This document shows positions 38,006 to 45,682 of a stretch of 64,000 nt of DNA, piece after piece. Location of the stretch: assembly GCA_017562135.1 (NCBI GenBank), contig QEYB01000290.1:744001-808000 (forward strand), written 5' to 3'. Position 1 is the stretch's first letter. The number at the start of each line of letters is the position of its first letter. The notes beneath the pieces were generated by a model, which was not told the DNA's origin, made no database searches, and saw nothing but the letters and a program-made list of their open reading frames with translations. This stretch comes from Dipylidium caninum. Lineage: Eukaryota > Platyhelminthes > Cestoda > Cyclophyllidea > Dipylidiidae. The translations under genes and the position numbers were made by a program.

Positions 38006-40212
38006 TGTGTATCTTTTGCGTCTGTGATCGATTTCAGTGATAATTTATTTGATGGACGTTTTGTCATTCTAGAGAGGCAGTTAGTGTCGCCCACGTAACT
38101 TTTTTAATTAATCTGCTGGGATAGTGACACGTGCTGCGACTCGGACACCACTCTCAATTCCACTTGGCAGGGTAGGGCAACTCACACCGCACCGCTCGCC
38201 ATCAGGTTATTTTTCCCCCAAAGTATCATCGCCCAGCATTTATTGCCTAAATTTGGGCGATAAACAATAAGTACGTTAGTTAAAACAAAAGTCAAACAAA
38301 ACCGGCATCATATTTTGACGTTTGAGAAGAAGATGAAGAGGCAGATCGAGTCACCAGTTGAGTTTGTGATATCTCCTGTATCCTCAAGGCAGCAGAAGTG
38401 ATGAGAATTACCAAAAAAGCATCTTTATGTTGTTTCTCTCTCTCCTCTACCAACATTTTCGAATTGTCGCCTTGTCAACGAGTGAATGGCGTAGGTTTGA
38501 CATGTCACCTCCCTGCTTTTTAGTGACACGACCAAAGCTTCACTTATTTTCTTGTTACCCTTCTGTTTGGAGAAATTGCGGCACAATTACTTCATATTTT
38601 ACTTTTTTTAAAATTCCATTTTGTCATTGACTGTCAATAAGGTGTGAGGTTAAAAACAGTGAACTTCGATGATATTTAAATCTGCGGTACTCTCAAGTAA
38701 GAGAAAAGTTTCGTTTTACTCCGTTCCATCTAATCGCCTTACAACGGTGTCCCTTTCGCCTCCCGGCGAGAGAGTAAATTAGTCGTTTACGTATCACAAG
38801 ACTGGATTTACAGCCGTAAATAAGAGGACGCCGTCATCCTTACCCGTTTACATTGGTCACTTTGTCTACCTAACTGGTCAAAAATTTGTTTCTTGTAAAA
38901 ATAGAAAGAACTTGTTTTTAAGGCCTGTCGCTCTTTGTCTATCCCTAGTCATTGTGAGTATTTCAAATGCTACGAGAAGCAAAAATTTGGCCAAATACGG
39001 GCTATAATATTTCTTCTCTCCAGTTCATACAACCTTAAAACCAGAGCCGGTTTCTCATGCCTTCAATCCCTGGATGTGTATTGTTCCGGTCTGGAGAACT
39101 ACTCGGCGAGGCACTTAGTGTTTAAACTGAGAGCAGCGCAAATGAGAAGCTTTGAAGTCAAAAAGACAAATACACAAGGGGTAAATAGAAGGGACTAGTC
39201 TCTGCACTGGCAATAGATTTATTTAACAAGGTAACAATGCCACCGAACTCAGTGATGGTCAATCAGAGTGGTCGTAATATGCTGGAGGAGGCGCTGGAGA
39301 AGCAGAAAGAGCGCGTTAATGAGCCTCGGGCCTCCTGGAGTCCCCGCTTGCAATTGGCCCTCGAGGAGGCTATTTTGGATCTCAGTGATACCCACACTGA
39401 AGACGGTGGAAGTGTCATTGTAGACCTCATCGGACTCGCCCTTCAAGTTTCCCGCAGTGACATTTTAAAAAAAGTCATCCACAAGTTGGCTTCTCCGAAC
39501 GATAACCTTCCACCTTCCGGTATGCTTCATCATTTTCCTGACCGGTTCTAAGGCCGTGAATTTGCGTTCTTCCTGACGCAAAAATGAAATTGTCACCATT
39601 GTCGGCCAATTCTGAGCTCCTGGGTGGAGGCCATTCATCTTGGCGAGGTGTTTCTCCACGTTCTCCGTCGGCTGGACTGTAAGGCCCCCAAAACACCTGC
39701 CCACTACTGCCTAAATTTGTGGCCAAACTTCAATTGGGAATTATCATCTTTAATCGAGGAATCCTTTGCTTGGTTTTGAGAAATAAAAACCAGTTTTTTT
39801 ACTCACTACTCTGTAATTTAATTGTGAAATGTTATATGGTTGTGTCTAGGCGACTGTTTACACTTCATAAATCATCGCATTATGTTGGCCAGAGAGGATT
39901 TGCCCCTTTCTGTTATGCACAGATTTTAATGTTTTCAGTAATTTTATTCCGCCTCGAATGGTATGATCGGTCATGGCGGCTTCACCACCGAATGGATGTG
40001 TGATTTTCGCCTTCTCCTCGTCCTAGGCCGACCTGACCCTACCTCAAGGCGAGGGGGAAAAACGACTCTTGCGTGCGGTCGCCGCTTCCCTCGGTTTACG
40101 AACTGCCGCTCACCTGCCGAAACGCGCCTTACAGTTCGGCTCCCGTGTCGCTAAAACCGAGTCCCTTCGCAAGGTTTGTGGCGCCGATTCAAACCTTCTC
40201 GACGCCGAGTGA
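5918..40212 (+). CDS. ASNSD1: Asparagine synthetase domain-containing protein 1 homologue, 11 coding exons, complete
   Basis: Exons: 5918-5956, 5990-6406, 6475-6860, 8268-8354, 10662-10743, 11917-11951, 18160-18322, 21641-21708, 33377-33460, 34743-34833, 40027-40212. All junctions are GT-AG. They join in phase to 1638 nt, i.e. 545 aa plus stop (human ASNSD1: 643 aa). The N-terminus starts Met-Cys, giving the Cys2 nucleophile of class II glutamine amidotransferases, then HHGP and [11 protein letters not shown]. The synthetase part has the ATP pyrophosphatase loop SGGLDS (about residue 267), [49 protein letters not shown] and [14 protein letters not shown]. Order and spacing follow vertebrate ASNSD1, not asparagine synthetase. 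Residue 3 is Arg where relatives have Gly. Human ASNSD1 has no well-defined reaction, so the activity here is open. Introns range from 33 nt to 11.7 kb. Confidence 0.9.
6861..8267. other. ASNSD1 intron 3
   Basis: 1.4-kb AT-rich intron between the SGGLDS exon and the exon beginning [15 protein letters not shown]. No repeat or embedded coding sequence was recognised. Confidence 0.6.
8785..9880 (+). mobile_element. Degenerate mariner element, nearly full length
   Basis: Lies in ASNSD1 intron 4. The left part carries the family's leader sequence (ggtagcacatgt ... ttggcgcatatt), also found at 17.46 and 19.26 kb and inverted at 48.9 kb. Then come HTH remnants ([18 protein letters not shown]), a weak first catalytic block in which the usual IGDEKW reads IGNER, and a well kept second block with [10 protein letters not shown] and [17 protein letters not shown]. 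Several frameshifts and stops interrupt it. One catalytic Asp appears replaced by Asn. It is inactive and mobilisable at most in trans. Confidence 0.8.
9881..10661. other. Remainder of ASNSD1 intron 4
   Basis: AT-rich intronic sequence between the mariner relic and exon 5. No gene or repeat recognised. Confidence 0.5.
10875..11170 (+). repeat. Inverted repeat, left arm (~290 bp)
   Basis: From catttgacc to the ggggccgcat end, this block is repeated in reverse complement at 16484-16778 with only a handful of mismatches by eye. It lies in ASNSD1 intron 5. It contains an open frame of about 75 codons ([18 protein letters not shown]...) which the other arm preserves. The family could not be assigned. 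Confidence 0.85.
11917..11951 (+). CDS. ASNSD1: ASNSD1 microexon 6 (35 nt)
   Basis: Encodes [11 protein letters not shown] plus two bases of an Arg codon. It matches the human ASNSD1 segment between the PDR and HLIRP motifs. Acceptor tttag and donor gtgagt are both consensus. Phase is 0 on entry and 2 on exit, so skipping it would shift the frame. It is flanked at a distance by the inverted repeat arms at 10875-11170 and 16484-16778. Confidence 0.8.
12036..12100 (+). repeat. Pyrimidine-rich low-complexity tract with C homopolymer
   Basis: A run of about nine C followed by CCT/CTC triplets in ASNSD1 intron 6. It creates spurious proline/leucine-rich open frames. It has no gene content. Confidence 0.8.
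13305..13970 (+). repeat. Dispersed ~650-bp repeat, copy A
   Basis: Direct repeat of 23643-24290. The core from the tttttccatgaaaagaggag block to the gtgcccgaactcattttg block is nearly identical. It includes a GGATG/GGGATG-rich stretch and a gaggtgaggtgaggtgaag stretch. The flanking ~80 bp on the left and ~50 bp on the right match only loosely. Copy A lies in ASNSD1 intron 6. No terminal repeats or target duplications were recognised, so the class (solo LTR, TRIM or SINE) is unassigned. Confidence 0.85.
13971..16483. other. ASNSD1 intron 6, unassigned part
   Basis: AT-rich intronic sequence without recognisable coding exons or RNA genes. It forms much of the loop between the inverted repeat arms. 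Confidence 0.5.
16484..16778 (-). repeat. Inverted repeat, right arm (~290 bp)
   Basis: Reverse complement of 10875-11170, located in ASNSD1 intron 6 about 5.3 kb from the left arm. Shared landmarks include the gtcctcgtgtgggaaagccc block and the gctatagtttacaaacaatgg block. The few differences include one within the gataaatt/gataaact word. Sequence outside the arms is not shared. Confidence 0.85.
17450..17830 (+). mobile_element. Mariner fragment: left leader plus start of transposase
   Basis: Begins with the shared mariner leader (tgtatcacatgc ... ttggcgcatgtttggctc). It then shows a frame-broken DNA-binding domain readable as [28 protein letters not shown] and VVETMWR. The element is truncated before the catalytic domain. 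It lies in ASNSD1 intron 6. Confidence 0.75.
18655..19085 (+). repeat. Composite dispersed repeat, first copy
   Basis: The left part (about 18660-18850: gtatttgcaataaaagta ... gttttgtctgatatgg ... catggttacatgc) recurs diverged at 19500-19735. The right part (about 18840-19080: cagtc ... ggtggggcgataatc ... gaggttgtaatcaaagggt) recurs at 21765-21955. The two parts thus move or duplicate independently or have been rearranged. No coding capacity recognised. Confidence 0.65.
19205..19430 (+). mobile_element. Mariner left-end remnant
   Basis: Contains ggtctgcgggaaagtcctgac and then the gtagcacatgt ... ttggcgcatatttgactc leader shared with the copies at 8.8 and 17.5 kb. A short stretch matches the start of the DNA-binding domain region (gagagtgttt ... 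ggtgaaggtgtag). Everything downstream is lost. Confidence 0.6.
19495..19735 (+). repeat. Composite dispersed repeat, left-part copy
   Basis: Diverged copy of 18660-18850, sharing gtatttacaataaaaagta, gttttgtctgatatt and gacatggttatatgc words in order. Confidence 0.55.
20774..21358 (+). other. 194-codon open frame in ASNSD1 intron 7, unrecognised
   Basis: An ATG-initiated frame of 585 nt, long for intronic DNA of this composition. The N-terminal third is acidic/proline-rich ([10 protein letters not shown]) and the C-terminal third is hydrophobic and aromatic. No family motif, polyadenylation signal or splice context supports it. Chance cannot be excluded. Confidence 0.2.
21765..21955 (+). repeat. 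Composite dispersed repeat, right-part copy
   Basis: Copy of 18840-19080 beginning tttcaaaacagtc. It keeps the gtggggcgataatc, taaacgaatcttcttattctc and gaggttgtaatcaaagggtaat words. It begins about 56 bp downstream of ASNSD1 exon 8. Confidence 0.65.
22658..22808 (+). other. Possible cassette exon in ASNSD1 intron 8
   Basis: A T-rich acceptor (tcatcag) opens a frame with [20 protein letters not shown]. Its entry phase matches the end of ASNSD1 exon 8. Donors at 22744 (gtcagt) or 22809 (gtacgt) both give a length that would break the frame into exon 9, whereas direct splicing of exon 8 to exon 9 aligns with human ASNSD1 without a gap. Hence it is at best an alternative or chance exon. Confidence 0.2.
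23643..24290 (+). repeat. Dispersed ~650-bp repeat, copy B
   Basis: Second copy of the 13305-13970 repeat, same orientation, in ASNSD1 intron 8. It ends about 110 bp from the 3' end of the nested GPCR gene, which is transcribed toward it. Core differences from copy A are a few substitutions and one 5-bp GGAAT/GGGAT length change. Open frames on both strands come from the repeat and show no protein family signature. Confidence 0.85.
24385..24390 (-). terminator. Poly(A) signal AATAAA of the nested GPCR gene
   Basis: On the minus strand AATAAA starts eight bases after the TGA stop (24400-24398), implying a 3' UTR of only a few tens of bases. Transcript data would be needed to confirm its use. 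Confidence 0.5.
24398..25990 (-). CDS. Neuropeptide F/Y receptor-like class A GPCR, intronless
   Basis: A single 530-codon exon starts at the first ATG, with an in-frame TGA upstream near 26029. Rhodopsin-family marks: GTTFNLAV (TM1), LAASDVVL (TM2), a TM3 Cys and then AVDRHRLIV (DRY variant), an ECL2 Cys in [24 protein letters not shown] (TM5), [11 protein letters not shown] (TM6) and [11 protein letters not shown] (TM7). The NPFLYGW end, the CVEVWP loop and the AVDRHRLIV block fit flatworm/arthropod neuropeptide F and vertebrate NPY receptors best. Oddities: TM4 ([19 protein letters not shown]) lacks the almost universal Trp; ECL3 is about 60 residues long with NFS and NQT glycosylation sequons; ICL3 is basic; the Ser/Thr-rich tail is about 140 aa. 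Extracellular sequons NLT and NST lie near the N-terminus. The gene is nested antisense in ASNSD1 intron 8. The ligand is inferred from family only. Confidence 0.88.
   Translation of the reverse strand: MLRSEGIQIASNLTANSTEATIVPDMSGLEALFGTGAYSSHRIPEVRQVLIYCHAILILCGTTFNLAVIFALIYFREQIFTNIANIFVFTLAASDVVLCGISMPIQLYYGIDEESRVNTALCRTLFAGFGIPMYVSCLTILLIAVDRHRLIVKPTVPRVSIRTALRLILTTIIFSALNAVPVGIYTESRGIEGFRSYCVEVWPKPVFRLVYSVATFLIHFLLPLLVSGGLYLEIYRRLAMRPEQLSLSKESGRRKRRTTTLLACVVVCFVICWTPWCVFSLLVEIDAFVAKESSAPHIQVNFSDLTLEGCTGWLTDGALGDNQTEILQRIYSSQSSSFIRITHVTLVDMVLKLWAMGSACINPFLYGWLNRPIREAMITLYEIISTFCFRSLMPAARRRDQELNALSERISGKSSKISVRSGCGNDPGLRRYFNNHHYSQKENYLLRQWNGRKEGMRCLGKNYRCCFKRPVDTMTTSTNENQEQRNKTSATSGQQTPRKSLQNPDPKIKREVADVVVIVEGPTSPTNGFD
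25991..33376. other. ASNSD1 intron 8, distal part
   Basis: About 7.4 kb of AT-rich sequence upstream of the GPCR start and before ASNSD1 exon 9. It should contain the GPCR promoter. Short open frames here have no recognisable motifs; no repeats or RNA genes were identified by eye. Confidence 0.45.
33461..34742. other. ASNSD1 intron 9 with pyrimidine-rich low-complexity block
   Basis: Positions 33795-34130 are a C/T-rich tract (CTCC, CACC, TCTTCC motifs) that yields artificial Pro/Ser- or Arg/Glu-rich open frames on both strands. No gene content. Confidence 0.6.
37803..37822 (+). repeat. (CT)n microsatellite
   Basis: A short uninterrupted CT dinucleotide run after tctcact, in ASNSD1 intron 10. 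Confidence 0.85.
37975..38010 (+). repeat. (GT)n microsatellite
   Basis: GT dinucleotide run of about 15 units in ASNSD1 intron 10, likely length-polymorphic. Confidence 0.9.
39237..39779 (+). CDS. Unrecognised small coding unit inside the last ASNSD1 intron
   Basis: The first ATG after an in-frame stop opens an acidic, helix-prone frame ([42 protein letters not shown]). Its codon composition is typical of real exons. A possible 33-nt GT-AG intron (39520-39552) would continue the frame as [11 protein letters not shown] and stop at the TGA 39585, giving about 105 aa. Unspliced, it stops at 39551 (104 aa). The same frame then reopens ([19 protein letters not shown] ... [10 protein letters not shown]) and ends at 39779, three bases before an AATAAA. 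Either a second intron was missed or one TGA disables a ~180-aa gene. I do not recognise the family. It sits on the same strand as ASNSD1, so it could also be an alternative terminal exon. Confidence 0.45.
39782..39787 (+). terminator. Poly(A) signal AATAAA after the 39.2-39.8 kb coding unit
   Basis: AATAAA lies three bases after the last in-frame stop of the unit at 39237-39779 and 240 bp before the last ASNSD1 exon. It supports independent 3'-end formation there or premature polyadenylation of ASNSD1. Confidence 0.4.
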
Positions 40213-40275
40213 GCGTCTCCCCCGGCGTCATCAACGCATCTGACAGGGTTCATCTCCCTCCTCTTCTTTACCTGT

Positions 40276-40281
40276 AATAAA
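40276..40281 (+). terminator. ASNSD1: Poly(A) signal AATAAA of ASNSD1
   Basis: AATAAA 64 bases downstream of the ASNSD1 stop codon (40210-40212), followed by GT-rich sequence (gtgaggtttcgtgtg), which fits a cleavage/polyadenylation region. Confidence 0.6.
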
Positions 40282-40573
40282 AGTGAGGTTTCGTGTGACC
40301 TTGAATTATGATTTGACCCGATCTTGGATCCTGCGGTGTTTTATGCCATCTTGTTATTTTGGATACGTGCCTCTTTTCTGTAAATCTACTGGCTCGGAAA
40401 CTTTGAAACGGGCGTTTATCTTTAGTCTTTGTTCAGCTGCGATTAAGAAAGGTGTATTGTGACGTGCGCCGAGGATTTTTATTTATAAATGATGGAAAGT
40501 TTTATTCTTAGTCATTCTGTAAAATTTTCGCGTGTTTGTAATTCATTTTTAATGTGTTTTTACCCGAAACTAG

Positions 40574-40860
40574 ATGGAAATAAAAGACGATTTATATGGA
40601 CATTTCATGTACGAGTTCAAATTAAACCATAACGCAGCTCAACAAGTTTCGAGAAACATTAATGGGGCATTCGGAGTTGGATTCACTGATGAAAAAAGTA
40701 CTCCTTCTGACAAGTTGATTAATGTGAAGGAGCCTCGAAGAAGACCACCGGTCCATTGTTGACGCCGAGGCGGAAGTAAGGACGAAAACGACTGGGGAAT
40801 CCGACCCGCACACCGAATTGTTTGTGAACTTGGGCCATACACACGACCGTGTTAAAATAT
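40574..40860 (+). mobile_element. Mariner transposase N-terminal fragment
   Basis: The frame from 40574 reads DLYGHFMYEFKLNHNAAQ followed by SRNINGAFGVG. This is the start of the mariner transposase DNA-binding domain (YEF ... HNAA ... NI ... GVG). It breaks after about 50 codons and nothing of the catalytic domain is clear downstream. Confidence 0.7.
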
Positions 40861-42785
40861 CTGCGTACAATAAATGAAGGAAAAAAGTGGGACTCATGTG
40901 TGTCCTCGGTACGAACAGACGCAAGTGGGGATGATCGAGCGCAAGACCAAGTGGACACGTTAGCGCACAACCATATGAAGCCCTTGATTACTGTTGTCAA
41001 ATTAATTTCTCCACAGTATAAAATTCTCGCATATCCTCCGATTAATTTTAATGAGGAGTAAAAACAACCAAAGTGAAATATAAATTGAATGGTTTATTAA
41101 CTCAAAACATAAAGATTTTCTTCAAAAAGGCTTGAATCGTTTGCCTAATCTTGGGCTTGAATCGTTTGCCTAATCTTGGGGAAAAAATCGTGGATGCCAA
41201 TGGATGTTATTTCGATTGAAAACCACGGATAATGTAGGAAGTTCCGCCTTGTGTTTAGTGCTTACATTCAACGCTCATCTCATAGTTTCCAACTGACTGT
41301 TTGAACTCCTGACGTGTCTTAAAAACTCTCGTATCCGTTCTACTGCCTTTGGTAAGTGTTAAACCGTCTGTGTTTTATCATCGTGTCAAAGCACCGCATA
41401 TTCCTATTACTCGGAGAAAAAGTTGAATGCCTCCAAATTATTAGTCCGGCCCGAGGAAGAAGGTAAGGAAGGCGTGGATATCTCCACTTTGATGTGATGC
41501 TGGCACCCGCCTATGCTTCTCCACATCCTTCGCTCCATCCACCCACCGGCAGCTTAATGTACGACGGATTTTCTCCCCTCTTCGCCATCGTACACGCCCG
41601 TGTGTGGCCTTCCCAGCCTCATCTCCGCGTTGCTGGCCGCCAAAGGGCTCCTAATTCTGACGTGACCTCAGGAAAGACCGGAGACACCACGCAGCTTTTA
41701 CCGTTAGGGTTATTTCTACCTGTACTAAAAGCGATTGCAACTCTCGGTTTATCTGGACACAAATTTTCTCTCCTCCTTCAAGTTCGTGGGTGAGGCGACA
41801 AGCCTGTCTTGAGAATTTCTGTTGCCTTTTTGTTGTTATCAGGTTTTGATTTCCCCCCATTTCTGTCGTCTCCTTGCATCGTATCGCATCGTAACCCTTT
41901 CTTTTTTGGAGGACTACCATCTCAGTCGCCTTGACTTTTCGGGTTCATCGAATTTCCTCCTAAAAAAGAATGGGAATTCGACCTTCCCGATCTTCTTCCC
42001 ATCCGGTGGACACTAATTTGTCTCAAAATAGCGAGTTGAAACTCAAAGCCCGTTTCTTCCTTTCGTTCTCCCTTTCCCCCTCTTTTACAGTAAATATGGA
42101 CTATAGTGCGAAATTTTGCTCCATCGACCCAACTATTGTTAAAATATGACTTAAGATGGCAAGTGAACGTCTCCATATCCAATACTTTTGCGTACACTGT
42201 CGTTTGACAAGTCGAACTCGTAGTCGGGCAGGTTGGAGCAGGCGGTTAATGCGAAGATAGTCCTTCGATCACCTCAGACGTGGAGGTTTCTGTCAGCTTC
42301 TACTGAGTGCTCTACTGCCTTTCCCCGTGTGGCCCCTTCGGCCGCATTCGCCCACCGGACTGGACTTGCTGACAGCTGCCAGTTCTTCTTCCACATCATC
42401 AACTTCGCTTTAGTGCGGGCGCTGGAGGAAGTCGGTCTCCTGTTAAGTCTTACTGCGGTGTTGGAAAACGCCTCTCCTCGCTACTTTTCCTCCTCCCCCG
42501 AAATTGACACCTATTTTGTCAAACATAACTGTGTCACATGCTGTCAAATTTACACGCGTTCTAAACATCAGCGTTTGATTGTCATTTGTGCAGCCTATTC
42601 GACAATTGGGTGCTCGTCGCAATCCCTCCAGCCAACTTGACGCGCCTTCATGTGAGTGAACACAAACAAGCGGCCTTCGAGGACGCTTTCCACCCTCCGC
42701 CCTCCACCCCCACTGTGTTGCGTTGGCAATGGAGTCGTTGGGGATTTTGTCGACGGGTGGTTTTAACGCTTTCCTTTCTTTCGTT
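40861..42785. other. Region between ASNSD1 3' end and the 42.8-kb mariner
   Basis: Three stretches bounded by plausible splice signals on the plus strand (41553-41661, 42376-42430, 42594-42651) carry open, protein-like frames such as DNWVLVAIPPANLTRLH. Their phases do not join into one message, so no gene is called. Confidence 0.25.
41131..41180 (+). repeat. 26-bp tandem duplication
   Basis: The unit ggcttgaatcgtttgcctaa plus tcttgg occurs twice head to tail. Probably a replication-slippage event. Confidence 0.85.
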
Positions 42786-43965
42786 CACATATCCCACGCA
42801 CCTTTATTTGCAGACGGAAGACCCATTTTATTGTGTTGTCTCCGAATGCGCGAGAACGCATCGCGAGCACACAAGAAGTTATGTGCGGTAGGCGGGAATG
42901 AGGCCTCGCCACAGAGCCAGTGTGGTCCAAATTGGTCTGCCACATTTCGTTCTGATGATTTTTCAGCCCAAAGTACTCAACTCTCTGACCGTCCGTCCAG
43001 TTGACGTCGACCGGTCCCGCATCAATCGGGGCCATTGTCGGAGCAGATCGTGGGGGAACAACGCGAGTGATGTCGTGAAGAGCCTCGGATGCCAATCGCA
43101 TACATGCGTGGAAGAAAGAAAGGATGAAAAGCTTGGCGATGTGAGGAAACTTGACCTTTCGATTCCTCACTAGCTTAAGGAAATTCATTTGGCGCAACAC
43201 ATTGGCAGCTTTTGCGATTCACAGGGAAGTTGATCCACTTGTGACCAGACTAATTAATGACGGCGAAGAGTGGACGGTTTAGAGCAAAGTGAGTCGGAAG
43301 AGATCGTGGGTGATGCCAGATGCGCCACCAGCCCAGACAAAATCAAAAGCGGAGATTCACCAAGAAGGGACTCTCCTCTCGGCCTGGTGGAATTATAGAG
43401 GGATTCTGCACGCTGGACTTTTACCAAACGACCAAACGGTCAATTCAAACGTATGTGTTCGACATTATGAGCTTTGAAAACCAAAAGCAAGGCTCAAATC
43501 GTAGAAGCGTTGTCAGCAAGTGGATGCGTTAAAGATGGCGCTCGAAGAAAAGAGACCGGCGCTGTCGAAGAGGAAGAACGTTATACCGCATGATGATGAT
43601 GCCAGGCCACACACCGGTTAGGAAACTCGTCAAAAAGGTGCAGAAGTAGGTTGGAAAATTCTGTCGCATCCGCCATATTTCCTGAACTTAGCGTCCACCC
43701 TCCGGCTACCACTTCTTTTGTCCTTAGATAAAAGTATTTGATGGGTAAAAAATGAAAAATGAAGAAGAAATCAGGCGAACACCGTCTCAATTTTTCTCAC
43801 CAACAGATGAGGCATTTCCAAATAATGGAATGCATAAACTGCCTTTACGCAGGCAAGAAGTCATTAATAATAATGGCAATTATATTAGTCGATAAAGTTC
43901 ATTGACAGTAGGCAAAATATACATCTTGTTTTATTCCAAAAACGAGCGAAACTTTTATCCCAACA
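42785..43965 (+). mobile_element. Degenerate mariner element, nearly full length
   Basis: Order of transposase remnants: KKLCAVGGNE and PNWSATFRSDDF (DNA-binding domain), LSDRPSS linker, LKEIHLAQHIGSF (HTH), VSRKRSWVMPDAPPAQ, a LLSAWWNYRGILHAGLLPN core, KRPALSKRKN, a decayed second catalytic block (HDDDARPHTG) and VGWKILSHPPYFLNLA. Frameshifts and stops are frequent. It shares subfamily-specific words with the 4.7-5.1 kb copy. It lies between ASNSD1 and the minus-strand gene Z. Confidence 0.8.
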
Positions 43966-44395
43966 AACGACGATTATGTGGACGTCTGCGAGGCCACGGC
44001 GTCAGTCAACGACAGTGGAGATTCGGTGGAATAGCGAGGAGCGTTTGTTAGCTCGCCCGCAACCGACTATAATTCCACACTTTCAACGCATCGCCGATGA
44101 ATTTGACAATAACCTGACTATAAAATGGGGGATTTTGCGCTCTCATGAATGAGCCAACGAATGGGTATGTCGTTGACAGCCCAGAAGAGTTTATCTGACA
44201 ACTACTTAATCGTCATTTGGGACAAAATACTCTTCACTCTCTCTCGACATGGCCAATAAATACGAGATTTCACGGAAGTCCTGGTGTCTCAACATGCATT
44301 TCCTGGCCTTCCGGCATTTTTCCTCGCCTTCTTCCATCAACCCGGACAGCTTGCACGGCGGCATGTGTACACAGAATCGACTCTTTCAACTGCCT

Positions 44396-45127
44396 CATAC
44401 AAAAAAGCCCCCAAAAACCGTTTGCTTAGAAAAGAAAGGGGCAATTTTCTACAACCAACAACGCCATCGTAAGGCAGGAAGAAGGACAGAGAACACCGAA
44501 AAACAGAGACAAATTCACGAAGAAATCTATTTCCGCAGAAGTAATTGCCTCCTCTTTATTGTTGAAATCATTTCACCTACACATTCGTGCAACAAGAATG
44601 TCTTGGAGAAAGAATTTAATCGCTACAAAATCCCAAAGGCCAGATTTAATTTGCACTGGGGTAAGGCCGACCTCATGTAGTTCAGTTACCTTGAGGCGGG
44701 AGCAGGGAATGGGCATTAGTGGGCCCAGAAGAATCTCCTTTGAGAACTGGAAATTCGAGAGTGTTTGGTTAGGAGAGGAAAAGGCAATTTTCTACGACCA
44801 GTGACACCTTCATAAGGCAGGGCGAAGAGCAGAGAAGACGGAAAAAAGAAAATAAAAACAAAATCATACAGGAGTCTATTTCCGTCGAATTAATAGACTC
44901 CTCTTTATTGTCAATTCACCGGTGTGGCAGAAAAAAATCTGCGAGAAAGAGTTGGGTCACTAAAAATACCCTACATGGCGTAGTTTTATGCGGAGATTTG
45001 TCAAAAATGCCAAAGGATGGAGTGAATTTGTACTGGGACAAGGACGGCCTCAAGTAGTTTAACTGCCTCGAGGCGGGAAGGCGGAATGGGAATTAGTGGG
45101 CCTAGATGAATCCCCTTTGAGAACTCG
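44396..45127 (+). repeat. Tandem duplication of a ~365-bp unit (two copies)
   Basis: Unit 1 (about 44396-44760) and unit 2 (about 44762-45127) share in order the words gcaattttctac, cataaggcagg/cgtaaggcagg, aatctatttccg/gtctatttccg, ctcctctttattgt, gagaaagaattt/gagaaagagttg and gtgggcc ... aatc(t/c)cctttgagaact. The copies have diverged by substitutions and indels. No coding function recognised. Confidence 0.75.
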
Positions 45128-45604
45128 AGTCGTTTATTGCGGTTGGCTCAAATACCCTGAGATCTATTTGGCTCAGAACTGGGAAATAGCCGCGAAATGG
45201 CTATTAACGGCCGAGCAAATTACCGCTGAGGCCTTTCGGCCAGTACTTTTGACGGCAAGATGCAGAAAAATGGAAAAAGATGAATTTTGGAGGAAACTGT
45301 AAATGCGCGCGGGGGAAGGCGACTGTGTTAAAAGACAAGAAGAGTGGAAGAGGAGAAAATAAAATTCAAAGCAGTGGCATCCAGGTGGGCATCTCGGGAA
45401 GGCCGAAGAAAGAGGTATTTCTTACATTCGGTTGGGCAAAAGAAGAATTGTGTGTAGCAACATTTGGTTGAAGGTGGATGGGCGGAGGAAAGAAAAACAA
45501 CTACACGATAACAGTGTGGAATGATGCGGGGACTTTCACCTCAACTTTAGAGAAGACACAGGTAGACTTCGACAGACATGGGTCTAGACGGTGGAGTAGA
45601 TTAC
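45128..45604. other. No gene recognised (3' side of gene Z)
   Basis: Purine-rich sequence downstream of the last exon I could place for gene Z. The remaining exons or 3' UTR of that gene may lie here or further left. Confidence 0.3.
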
Positions 45605-45682
45605 GTCTGCAGTAGATTTCACCATGAAAGGATGTTTCAAAAGAACCGCCTGAGAAGTGAGAACCGGAGCAGGAAATGCAGG
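45605..45682 (-). CDS. Exon of gene Z with Cys-rich, LIM-like half finger
   Basis: Acceptor tgcccgtag, donor gtaatc on the minus strand. It reads CISCSGSHFSGGSFETSF then HGEIYCR. Two Cys pairs spaced C-x2-C-x19-C and the aromatic-G-x-x-Y-C ending recall the second zinc module of a LIM domain. Without the preceding C-x2-C ... H-x2-C half this is only a resemblance. Confidence 0.3.

Larger units (their letters stand above)
34834..39236. other. ASNSD1 intron 10, proximal part
   Basis: AT-rich intron with microsatellites (below) and no recognisable coding sequence until the small unit at 39237. Confidence 0.45.

Noticed and set aside
39465..39726. Two minus-strand frames opposite the 39.2-kb unit
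   Set aside because: They mirror the plus-strand coding-like block, which has better codon composition, a possible micro-intron and a poly(A) signal; the minus frames have neither.
41553..42651. Possible plus-strand exons at 41553-41661, 42376-42430 and 42594-42651
   Set aside because: Each has acceptable splice borders and an open frame, but entry and exit phases are mutually incompatible and no family is recognised.
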